Made by a program: the position numbers and the translations under genes
Shown: one piece after another, positions 33,486 to 43,583 of the stretch
How positions within the stretch are numbered: the first letter of the stretch is position 1
Layout of the letters: every line of letters starts with the position of its first letter
Origin: Apoderus coryli
Lineage: Eukaryota > Arthropoda > Insecta > Coleoptera > Attelabidae
DNA length: 64,000 nucleotides
Assembly (NCBI GenBank): GCA_911728435.2
Contig: OU452199.1
Span: 2,924,860-2,988,859 of the forward strand
Direction: 5' to 3'
The notes under the pieces: model-generated
Databases searched by the model: none
What the model was told of the DNA's origin: nothing
Seen by the model: the letters and a program-made list of their open reading frames with translations, nothing else

Positions 33486-33718
33486 AACGTTTCGTGCCAA
33501 TATATACACTTCTTCAGGCTAAAATCGAGAAGAATTTTTATTTTTAAACTAATACTTCGCGTTGCTATTCAAAATGAGAATAAAAGAATGTACATAAAGA
33601 ATCAATAACTAAAAACATGAAACATATGTTATACAACATGACACTAGTCAAATTGTTAATCTGACACACAATCACATAAGAAATTCTTCTCGATTTTAGC
33701 CTGAAGAAGTGCACCAAC
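33486..33718. repeat. Small foldback with GTTTCG core
   Basis: ACTTCTTCAGGCTAAAATCG with AGAAGAATT (33507-33536) returns inverted at about 33680-33710. The left arm carries ACGTTTCGTGCC upstream of CTTCTTCAG. Confidence 0.65.
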
Positions 33719-33749
33719 GTTAGAAAAAAATATTTCCAAATTATGACAA

Positions 33750-33920
33750 ACAAACGAATTTCAAAATAGAGACATATGGTAGAATCATAACTGCAATCAA
33801 CGAATCTCAAAATAGAGAGATATGGTAGTTCTAAAAAATAACGTCCACCACTATTAACGTTAACGTTATTTTAACATCTGGTTAAACCAACGAATTTCAA
33901 AATAGAAAGATACGGTAGTT
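33750..33920. repeat. Three direct repeats of about 32 bp
   Basis: Units reading AACGAATTTCAAAATAGA and then GACATATGGTAG begin at about 33752, 33799 and 33887 (spacings 47 and 88 bp). The lead-in from 33084 to 33750 is otherwise AT-rich and gene-free. Confidence 0.65.
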
Positions 33921-34302
33921 AATTTTTAGCATAAACTTTAAATTTATATACGGGGTGAGTCAAAAACGTATTTCTTTATTTTGTTAATGAGAAAAAAGTA
34001 ATATTTTGAATAATTTTTTGACTTTCTTTAGATTTCTTTGAAAGTTAAACCATAAGCTCTTAGAGGTGATCTGCGGGGTACTCAAAAATGTTTCTATTTA
34101 TCTTCAATATATTTAGCTACGGTAGAAAGTAATAGATAGAAAAATTCAGATTTTTTTAGATTGGTTTATGAAATTATTGCACAGGGTGGTTAAAAAATGT
34201 TTCAAAAATTAATTTAATTTGTTTGTGTTTTTTGTATATTTTTTGTTTTACAGAATTTTTAGGTATATATTATTAAAATTAAAATACAATATTTGTTATC
34301 AG

Positions 34303-34375
34303 GTTTCTGTGGCGTCATTGGTAGAGCGTTCGCTTCGCATGCGAAAGGTTAGGGGTTCGAATCCCAGCTCTGGCA
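34303..34375 (+). tRNA. tRNA-Ala(CGC)-like sequence, possibly a pseudogene
   Basis: Length 73. The anticodon arm TTCGC-TTCGCAT-GCGAA is perfect and gives anticodon CGC (34336-34338). The D arm (GCGT..GAGC) and the B-box GGTTCGAATCC are good and a T-run follows. However, the acceptor stem (GTTTCTG against CTCTGGC) pairs only in part and the T stem is poor in its outer pairs. It may be a decayed tRNA or the head of a tRNA-derived short element. Confidence 0.5.
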
Positions 34376-34632
34376 ATACTTTTTTTTATTTTTTTTTTTA
34401 AATTTTTGTTTTAATTTTTTTTTTCGAATTTTTTTTTTTTAATTTTTATGTCTTGATTTTTTTTTTTTAGAATGTTTTTTTTTTCAATTTTTAAAATTTT
34501 TTTCAATGACTTTTGTCATAGATAAGACTACCACAAGACGACTGGGAAATCCCGCAAGGGATTTCTTGTTTAATATAATACAATATTTGTAGCTCTCCAT
34601 ATCTCATATCATATAAGTACCTATGTAATATA

Positions 34633-35391
34633 CAGGGTGTCCAAGATAAGAATGGGATAGCATAGGAATCTTGGAAACGGTAGGAGTTACAATGTCGGTT
34701 AAATTAGAGAAAAGTTGTACAATTTAAACACCTTTTAAATGGTGTGTTCAAAAGTAAGAGTAACTTTCGCCGTCTTCGAGAATTTTTGAAAAAACAATTG
34801 TTTGCATTTTTCGTTTTTATTTATTTCTGACGTTATTTTTACAGATATAAAAAAATTAAAAGCACTTTCTCATTGTTACTTTTTGAGGAGAACAAGATAG
34901 CATTTACAAATTTTCACTACGACGTTTCGTTTTTGAAAAACCATCATCAAGTTCGTTTATTTAAATACGGCCCTGGATTTTTTCTTCTTAAATTTACAGC
35001 CATTTTCAATGCAAAAATGTGTGGTGTGGTAATCACACGTAATGGTGTAAACAAGTTTTCAGTATTTTTAGCTGTTATTTAAACTTCTTCAAGAACAATC
35101 GTTGATGATGCTTTTTGAAAAACGAAACGTCTTAGTGAAAATTTGTAAACGCTACCTTATTCTCCTCAAAAAGTAACAATGGGAAAGTGCTGTTAATTTT
35201 TTATATCCGTAAAAATAACGTCAGAAAATAGTTTTTTCAAAAATTCTCGAAAACGGCTAAAGTTACTTTACTTTTGAACACCCATTTAAAAGGTGTTGAA
35301 ATTGTACAACTTTTCTCTAATTTAACCAACATTGTAACTCCTACCGTTTCCAAGATTCCAATGCTATCCCATTCTTATCTTGGACATCCTA
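34633..35391. mobile_element. 759-bp foldback element with about 230-bp terminal repeats
   Basis: The left end CAGGGTGTCCAAGATAAG and right end CTTATCTTGGACATCCTA are flanked by TA. The arms match through AACGGTAGGAGTTACAATG, CACCTTTTAAATGG and a GAGAATTTTTGAAAAAAC stretch. Inner halves carry GACGTTTCGTTTTTGAAAAA with CATCATCAA (34921-34951) and its inverse (35101-35131). There is no transposase, so it is a MITE of the Tc1/mariner type. Confidence 0.8.
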
Positions 35392-38018
35392 TACGTAATA
35401 AAACATTTCTTTTTGTTGGTAAAAAAGAAAAAAAAAATTTTTTTTATTACGTTTGTCGATGACGTTCGTTCTTGCCATTCCGGCTTTAACAAAAAACAAA
35501 TAGTTACATAGTTTTAACTTTATTAAAAAACAAAGAAAAGTATGATATACAAAAAGAAAATTAGACCAAATATGTAACTGTAAATTAATTAAAAATTTTT
35601 TATAATTCAAATATTTTTCCATGGAGTGGCTTCAATAAAATTATAATGAAACATTGTACGTCTTAGTGTTGTGTTTGTTCGATTGTTGACATGCCACTGA
35701 TGATGGGACTGGTCTAGTCCCGAAACATGTATGGCCGATAGTGTCTATTAAATTTATTTTGTGGAGATTCGACTTTCATTTAAACACTAAAATTGCAACT
35801 CCACTTAAGAATGGACTATTTTTTCAAATTATTTAATAAAAGTTTAAAAACCTCACCAAAAATCATTTATTATTTCTCATCACAGACAACAACGTATTTC
35901 TAATAGCTCTTATTAACATCTGTCTTCTATTATATCTTGTTATCTTCTGATACTCTCATGACTCGTTCGGCCACCCCTGTTATATCGTAAACAAAAACCT
36001 GTTTGTCTGGTGTGACGAAGGCAAACCACGTCGGAAAGTACTTTACAGGGGATGATTGCTAACATATATATATATATATATATGGATGGGTAGGTACTAG
36101 GGGTTAGAACTCAGAAAATGTTTAGAAAACATGAGGCTACAGTATGATTTCACCATGCTATCCGTTATTGTTGCTATGTGTCTCAAATTAACGTAAAAAA
36201 CTATTCTTATTTTTGCACCCTGTACAAGCCTAAAACTGAAGTCTGAATAGAAAATTCTGTTATAAAACGGACGGGCAATGGAATTTAATGTTGTCCGGCC
36301 CTGTGGTTATGTCTGAGTTTTATGGTTTATATTAGTTTGGGAATATTATTTAAGTAGATTGTATACAAATGTTTTAAACTCAGTCATAAAATTCAAGGGT
36401 ATGTTTTCTATTTATCTTATCTTCTTTTGATATGGGTTTTACAACATCTGCAAGTAATACAAGTATTATCTTTGCCTAAAGGAATTGTAGGTACCGAAAA
36501 AACAACCTTTTTTCTTATTCGATGAATGACATGTTGGAAATACCGGGTCTAAACACTCAAAACCATCGATATATCTTCATGCAAATTAAATGTCGAATAT
36601 TTTTTATTATATACAAAAAGCTATTTGGAAAGCGTCACGGTTTCCCATATCAAAATAATGTATATAATGGGCACATAAAAAATTATGGGTTCTTGTCCAG
36701 TCGCGAAATCCAAACTTAAGAATCTTTATTAAAGTCGACATACAAATAAAAATGTATCTTATTTTGTAATGTTCTCACCCTGTAAATGTATTTGGGTATA
36801 TATTGTAAAATGCCTTTTTTTCTGATTGGTTTATTTTCATTTTGTATTACCTACTATGTAACTTTTCTGAGGCAATTCTGGAAAGGAAAAAGGACTTTGA
36901 GATTAGAATCGTTCTAGCATTGATTGAGTAAAGAAGTGTTTTCTAAATTGTATAAAGAACAAATTAAATATTTTAATTTGTTTTTGAATTTTTCAGTTAA
37001 GAATTATTTTCTAGTTTTTGTTTAAAGACAAACTTCATTTCTCATTTTATTCTGAAGTAGTGAATTGTATAAAGTTCCGTAAGTTTTGATATTCTTTTAA
37101 TTGAAGGCCTTTTTGTTTAATCAGTTTTTTTTATATAAAGTTTAAAGTTATTTCTTTTAATAATTGAAATAAATTCCGTTTTCAATAGTATATTAAAGTT
37201 TCGTACAGGAATTAATATAATTATTCGATATTATATTAATTTTCCTATTTTTAAGTAGTACAAGTAATAACTACGATTTTCTTTTAAATTCTCATTATCG
37301 CTTACTTGTTTTATTCTTTCTTTTTCTTTAATTTATACATATTTATTTCTTGTTGTTCATTTTCTTTAATTAGTTTTAATTATTAAATTAGTTGTTTAGC
37401 CCACAAACTTTCTGTTTCATTTCTAATAAAGTTTTCGATAAATTATTGACAAAAGGGTCAACCAATTAAATATTTCTTTTTAATTAAAGTCGGTGACTGA
37501 AAGTGATACAAGATTATAATGGTAAGCAATTTTGCATTACTTCAATACAGATTAATAAAGCTTATTATTATGCGTAGAACAATCGCATGACATGCTCTAC
37601 TGTATTGGCACCCTGGAGGCTCACTTTTTTTGATGAATAAAACAAGTAAATAATATCATTCAGCGATTTTATTTCAGATTTGCTTCAATTTTCAATTCAA
37701 AATATACATAATAATATACACTTAACATTTTAAAACAGGCTACATTTTATATACATTTAACTTTCAATATACCAAGAAAATACTCATTTAAGCATGTACT
37801 ACTCACAGGCACTCCATGGAGAGTAATTTTTAATCAAATTTGTTATAGAATAGAATAATGATCACTCTAATCAGAAGTTTGCTATGTTGTATCACAATTC
37901 TTTTGACGATAAAATAGTATAATAGATAAATATAGAAAACTTAGCCATGATTCGTTTTTAATAATACTGATTTCGACGTTATTCGTTTTGGTAGTCTTTT
38001 CACAATGATCCCCTGTTG
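35392..38018. other. Intergenic region between neuroparsin genes A and B
   Basis: About 2.6 kb. A GTTTCG-type core with a perfect stem (GGGACT/AGTCCC) lies at 35695-35730. A short AT repeat is at 36062-36083. Transposon-like CACCCTGTA ends occur near 36219 and 36776. The remainder is A/T-rich without a recognisable gene. Confidence 0.5.
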
Positions 38019-38507
38019 TTAATCTTTGAAGCATTCCATTGTCAGCAAGGAACAACCGTGACATCTTTCGTCAGTTTTACACATGAGTCCCTCGCCGCAA
38101 ACGCCAAGGATGTTTAAGTAACCGCCGCACCGATTTCCTGGACCCTAAGGACAAAAAATCAACCACATTATGAAATTAATATCATTTTGTGACTATAACG
38201 ATCAGTTTTTCCACTCTATATGTTATATGTTTGGTGATTAGTACGAAGTATATCTACCTGTGCACAAACTCTTCTATTACAAGCATCCCTTGTTTCTCCC
38301 CACACACAGAACTGTTTTGGAGGCATTTCACAATCCATCATAATTTCACATGGTTCACAGGGTTGGGACGGACTTAAACTGGACACACTGAAATTTAGAT
38401 TAAAGGTAATTTCTACAAAATATATTTATTCTTTGGGAAACTTACGTTCTGTTTGAAAACAAAATAAATAGTAAAGCTGTTAATAATGAAGAAACTATAA
38501 AATTCAT
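38019..38507 (-). CDS. Neuroparsin-like neurohormone, gene B
   Basis: Exons on the minus strand: 38446-38507, 38258-38387, 38019-38144; 105 residues. The start ATG at 38507 opens the hydrophobic signal MNFIVSSLLTALLFILFS. Exon 2 (43 codons plus a split threonine) carries CEPCEIMMDCEMPPKQFC and ETRDACNRRVCAQ. Exon 3 reads GPGNRCGGYLNILGVCGEGL, then CHGCSLLTMEC, ending FKD. It has twelve cysteines in the neuroparsin pattern. Introns are compact (58 bp and 113 bp) with GTAAGT and GTAGAT donors and clean acceptors. A noncoding exon lies upstream. This is the least disturbed member of the cluster and the best reference for gene structure. High confidence in the structure; the family name rests on the cysteine pattern and motifs. 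Confidence 0.9.
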
Positions 38508-38671
38508 GATAGTTGAGTAAGTTGGAGTTCTTGAAGTCACCTGAAATTCATAAAGAAAATCATTAATTTACTAGTCAAAAAATGGCCAGAAAGAACAATA
38601 TGTAAACCATAAAACCGAATCGAAACTAAATTAAATTTAAACAATTAGATACAAATTTTGATTCTACTTAC

Positions 38672-38781
38672 CAAAATACAATTGAAAATGTAACAAAACT
38701 AACTACAGCAATTCTGCAATTAATACACAGATGATCAGGGGTAAACTGATGTTTAAACCGTGTGGATCTTTCCTTTTTATA
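38672..38781 (-). promoter_or_regulatory. Core promoter and noncoding first exon of neuroparsin gene B
   Basis: Minus-strand TATAAAA at 38775-38781 precedes an arthropod initiator ACATCAGTTT by 34 bp (predicted +1 at 38747). The noncoding exon runs 38747-38672 and ends TGTATTTTG before GTAAGT. Its intron ends at AATTTCAG before 38540, so the coding exon starts with a short leader. Confidence 0.7.
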
Positions 38782-39349
38782 GTAACCCAATCTCAATCAA
38801 AAGAGTAATTAAAAATTGGGATTGTCTTTCTTAAAACATAACATCGTAGCCCTTGTCAATAAAAGATTTTTATTATTTTTCATATTCATAAGGGACGAAT
38901 TACCATATTAATTGGTATTTAAAGAGGGTGTTAAATGTGGAATATTTTTTCTTAATTTGTGTCTTGATGGATTTGTTTTGAAGCAGAAAAAAAATGCTGT
39001 AATTAATTTTCTATCAAAAGTAGTTAAACCTACGAAAATAAAAATACCATTTTCTTTCTTATTTTGGCAGTAGCATTCGTACCTACTTACATTATGCTAT
39101 CAGTTCAAAGCCTTAAAATCGTTCGTATTGAAAATACTTTTTATGAGCCCTCGAGAAGTTAATACAATAATTGAAGACCTTAACTGCAAAAGAGTCGAAG
39201 TGTCAAAAATTTAAAATATGAGATTTTTGCATAAAAATGGTCTATGTACCAAGCCCAACGATATTCAAATAGATCTAAGTGCCATCGCGATGTATTTAGT
39301 TCAGCAGAGTGCGGGTAATATGACCAAACTGTATGTACCATAACTATTT
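38782..39349. other. Upstream region of gene B
   Basis: AT-rich and without a gene. From about 39180 weak plus-strand similarity to the degraded frame that follows begins. Enhancers cannot be recognised from sequence alone. Confidence 0.4.
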
Positions 39350-40015
39350 GAGGTAAAATGGGTCTAAGTGCCAACGGGTGGAGGCCACGAGATTGCATCT
39401 TGTCTTCTTAATATTGTTTTAGATGGTCTTGGACAATATCGAAGAAAGTTAATCATATGGACAGACAACTGCATAGGTTAAAACAAAAACAGAATGTTCC
39501 TGATCTTAAATGGTATGTTTAATGAAATAAGCACAAGTTTTTAGTGAGTGGACACTCGCATGTATCCCATGCGACAGAGATTTTGCATTCATCGAAAAAA
39601 GAAAAAAGTTGTAACACGACAAATTTTACCATTCCGCACAGTGAATATGAAACCAACAGATTTTAAAAACCTACAAGCGGCAGCCGATGTTTGTCTATAA
39701 ACACTTCGAAACTAAATATATCTGAAGCATTTATTTTAAAAATAACGAAAGGTAATCCAACTATTCTAAAAATTAAGAAAAGCTTCAGCGAAGTTGAAGG
39801 CTGGCAGGAAGTTAATGTTTATAAAGCGGAAAGTCTATCGAAGAATTAACGTATTTAAGACTAACCGATCAAAGTTTAACATCACGGATTACCAACGAGA
39901 AATTCAAAAACTTGGAAAACATGGTTCCGTTTATATACCAAGAATTCTATAAAAAAATAATAGAAACCCAGCAACAAAAATCCGAAACTTCTACTAATGG
40001 CGCAGGTATATGAAT
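39350..40015 (+). pseudogene. Degraded transposon-associated protein
   Basis: Broken frames read GGGHEIASCLLNIVLDGLG, LIIWTDNCIG, KHKFLVSGHSHVS, AFIEKRKKVVTRQI and MKPTDFKNLQAAADVC, then KGNPTILKIKKSF and ITNEKFKNLENMVPF. I recognise this as a protein type that recurs in many insect genomes around a D-(N/T)C-x-G core and a GH-(S/T) motif, usually called uncharacterised. Several frameshifts and stops show it is dead. I do not know its biochemical role; a DDE-like nuclease is only a guess. Confidence 0.5.
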
Positions 40016-40653
40016 ACTTATAACTTTTTGTGCGTTTGATGACTATAGACTTTTACAAATGTCTTATTTTATTTACTAGTGTCTAGAGAATTATAATTTT
40101 GTTAATTTTCTTTTTTAAATAGTCTATAAGCTTTTTTGTATTGCCTTATTAAAAATAAAAATAAATCAACACTATTGCAGCAGCAAGTGTTTCTTCAAAA
40201 ATTATTTTTTTGTTAATAACTCTTATTAAAATTTTTGGTAGATAGACCCTTTTGACGTTAAACTCTTCAACTGTATTCCAACAGGGAGTTGAATAATACC
40301 CTTGCCTATCACCCGTTTACTTGAAAAATGGTTCGACATCCGGATAGGTTTGCATAATAATTGTATGATTACCTCCACCAGATTGTAGATGAAGATATGA
40401 CTGCAAATTCACTAAGGAGCTTTTAAAATTTAAAATTGAAGTCTGATAGGGTTGTGAAATTTCGGCAGGAGAATTATATTATGAAGGACTATCTGCAGCA
40501 AAAGATAGTTTCTTAGGGCTTGATTGATAACCTCCAGCATTAAAATTCTTGCTGTCTTTGGAATTCCTGTTCTTCCACTACGTTTTAGTGTGTCTGTTTC
40601 ATAAAGGCGTCGATGGATGCAGAAGCCATACGCTCAGGAAATCTTTTAGTGTA
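40016..40653. other. AT-rich stretch without a gene
   Basis: No assignable coding or structured signal. It lies between the degraded frame and the TA-flanked element that starts at 40654. Confidence 0.45.
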
Positions 40654-42483
40654 CCGGGTGTCCCAAACTCGGCGTCCCAGGCCTATTGTATGAAAACGAG
40701 ATAAGATATTAAAAATCTTTTGAAGTGGTATAAATTGTGTTGCATTCACGTATATTTTACGCCAAAAAAATATTTTTTTCCGATTTTGCAAAATGGAGAA
40801 TATGACGTCATCAGTATTATTTTTCCACGACCATACCTAAATTTTGCCACATTTTCCTAAATACCTTTTTACTAATAATTTTTTTTCTATCTTCATCCGC
40901 TAAAAAGCTAGAGTGCCAAAACTGACAAAAAAATAGTATTAAAATATATTATTCAACATAGTCATGTCAAATTAAATGCTCCATGAAAAACAATTATTCT
41001 CTCACATTACTAGTGACAATTCTTGTCAAAATAATTAAGAATTAATTGTCCAAACAATAAATACGATACAGAAAGTAATAACAGGTACTTATTTACAACG
41101 TGTTTATAACAAAAATGTTTTCGACAGACGAAATAAAAAATAATATAATAATAATTGTTTAATTTATTGCAAAAGATGCGTTTCGGTTTTATATAGTGCA
41201 GGCAATGTCATCCTCCTCTCATCATCTTAGTTTCTTTCAATTGTCAGCCATATCTTTTCGACAAAGAAAATAATAAAAATTAGATAATAAACCAAAAAGT
41301 GTGATACAATAATAAGTTTATAATTGCTTTCCATGTAGCATTTGATGATTTACATGGTTAAGTCAAATATCTTGATAAACATTTTTTTGTTTCTAAAATC
41401 ATATATTTTTTTGGTATAGACTTTGTAAATAATTATACCTTCCGTATATAATATTCATTATTTTGACAACTGAATAATAATTATTGTGACTACAGTTGTC
41501 ACTAATAATCGAACAGAATAATTGATTTCCATGGACCACTTGATTGGTAATATGGCTAAATTAAATAACATTTAAGAACTTTTTTTTGTGAGCGCGCTAA
41601 CTTTTTTAAGGAAAAGAGATAGAAATATTTTTTTTTTTCGAACGTCATTAAAAGTGGACTTATACTGACAATTGATATGCACAAAAGTTGTACTTTTGCT
41701 GCCGGTGGCAGTAATATTTTTACAGCCGCCAGCGCCGGCAGAAAAAAGTTTGTTGTTGCTATGCAACATACCGGTTATAATGTAAATCAAAACACAATAC
41801 TAATTATTAGAGTCAATTTGTACTGGGTTTTTTCATATAGCTGTTTTATTAAATTTTAAAAACTATTACAACAAATGTTTAAAATTGGCTACTTATTATT
41901 AATATTTACTGTGAACTTGGAACAATCCTTAAATGTAGAACTTTCTCCGTTCCCCCATTTTTATTAAAATTAACTGTCGCATTATCGGCTTTTTTGACTG
42001 CACTGTTATATTCCTTGAAACTTCTATATGTGAGCTTATACAATTTCTTAGACTTCTCTGGCAATAGATTTAATTCCACATTTTCCACCAAGCTTCTGAT
42101 TTCAGGTGGTCTAAATGTGAACAATTCATCATCACTTTCAATTACGTCCATTTCAAATAATTATTCAAATATTCAATCAAAATTGGCAATTAAATGTTTG
42201 AATATTAACACCATTATTGACACTATTATTTCCATAGTAATTATTATTTATTATACTGTGGTAATTATGCGTAAATAACAATTACAGTTTATACTGGGTT
42301 TTATACAAATAGGAACATACGATCATTTTGTTTTTTTATAATATATATAAAACCAATCCAGTTTTTTTTTGTGAAAAATGGAAAGTCATTCGAAAAAAAA
42401 ATTATGTGTTTCACACGACAGAAAAGCAGATTTAATGCCTTGGTTGCTTTTCTAGCCTGGGGCGTCGAGTTTGGGACACCGTG
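40654..42483. mobile_element. 1.83-kb TA-flanked DNA element
   Basis: The left end CCGGGTGTCCCAAACTCGGC and the right end, ending TTTGGGACACCGTG, are inverted repeats of about 30 bp flanked by TA (40652-40653 and 42484-42485). The interior is AT-rich, with a GC-rich palindromic patch (CTGCCGGTGGCAG, 41699-41740) and one minus-strand open frame. No transposase is recognisable, so it is non-autonomous. Confidence 0.7.
41906..42151 (-). CDS. 81-residue frame inside the DNA element, unknown
   Basis: Starts MDVIESDDELFTFRPPE and includes LLPEKSKKLYKLTYRSFKEY. The latter resembles the N-terminal SAM-like segment of tyrosine recombinase-type proteins (LPxKSxxxYxxxYxxF), but no catalytic domain follows. 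It may be the captured first exon of another gene or element. It ends in-frame at a stop after PSSQ. Confidence 0.4.
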   Translation of the reverse strand: MDVIESDDELFTFRPPEIRSLVENVELNLLPEKSKKLYKLTYRSFKEYNSAVKKADNATVNFNKNGGTEKVLHLRIVPSSQ

Positions 42484-43583
42484 TACAACCGCCTAGCTTC
42501 TAATGCATTGCCATCAGCGCAGCGAGTTCATAAATGAAGTGCATGTCGGCATTTGTATAGTGATTCATGTTAAGGCTGTTTGATCAGACCTCAAATAAAC
42601 GTATAACAAATGCATGATTGTGCACTTATTTCTTAATCGATTTGAAAAATTATTTTTTGAGCATAAAAATTTATTTTGAAGTCAAACTAAATTTTTAAGA
42701 AATTTTGTTTTTATTCCTATACAAACATCTCTTAAAGTGTTCTTTCTATGGTCAAAAAAGAATTTTTCAAATCGAGTAAAAAATAAGTGCACAATCATGC
42801 ATTTCTTATACCTTTATTTGGGGTATGATCAAACAGCCTTAAGGGACAGATTTCAAATTATTGGCGCAGTCACGTTACTCATTTTTTCAGAATTGCGAGA
42901 ATCATACCGACCCGCTACGAAATATAAAGCCATCACTGAAATTTTTATAAAAATATATATTTAGGTATGAAAATTACAAAAATAAGATACAATCTTATTA
43001 CAAAATACATAAAAATAAATAAACAAATATGTACAAATTCTTAAATCTATTTTATTTTATTTTTTAGAATTATGTAGCAGTGAAATAAATGTAATAATTT
43101 TTTAATGAACTAGTGTGCCAAAATCTATTAAAAAAAGAATAATTAAGTACAACCAAGATACTTTTAAAATAATAAAAACAAAACTACCCTACTAACGACA
43201 ATGTTGTGGTATCATTTTTAAAATATAAAACATTTTCGCTTTATTATTATTTCCAGAAAACGTTTAGTTAAGAATTAATAAACAATTTTAGAAGGGTTGT
43301 TTATAAAGTATAGGGACCTATTTATTACATAATGTTTTATAAACACTTGAGAAATGCTTCGGTACTCAATAACCTTATTTGACAACAAAAAAATGGCCTT
43401 TAAAAATTCTTTCAATGATTATAAACCATCAAATTGTTAGTTGGGTAAGTATTTATTAACTAATTAACTAACTAGTCGTTCAAATATTATAATACTGCAT
43501 CGGTTGAACACGAGTTGGATTAGGTCCTTTTCTTTGAGATCATTTTTTTTTTATTTACACCTTCCACGCTGCCCCGGTAGGTT
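42484..43583. other. Intergenic region with one foldback
   Basis: A foldback at 42570-42842 pairs TTAAGGCTGTTTGATCA with its complement and continues through ATGCATGATTGTGCACTTAT; arms of roughly 90 bp. The rest, up to the 3' end of neuroparsin gene C, is AT-rich with no gene. Confidence 0.55.
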
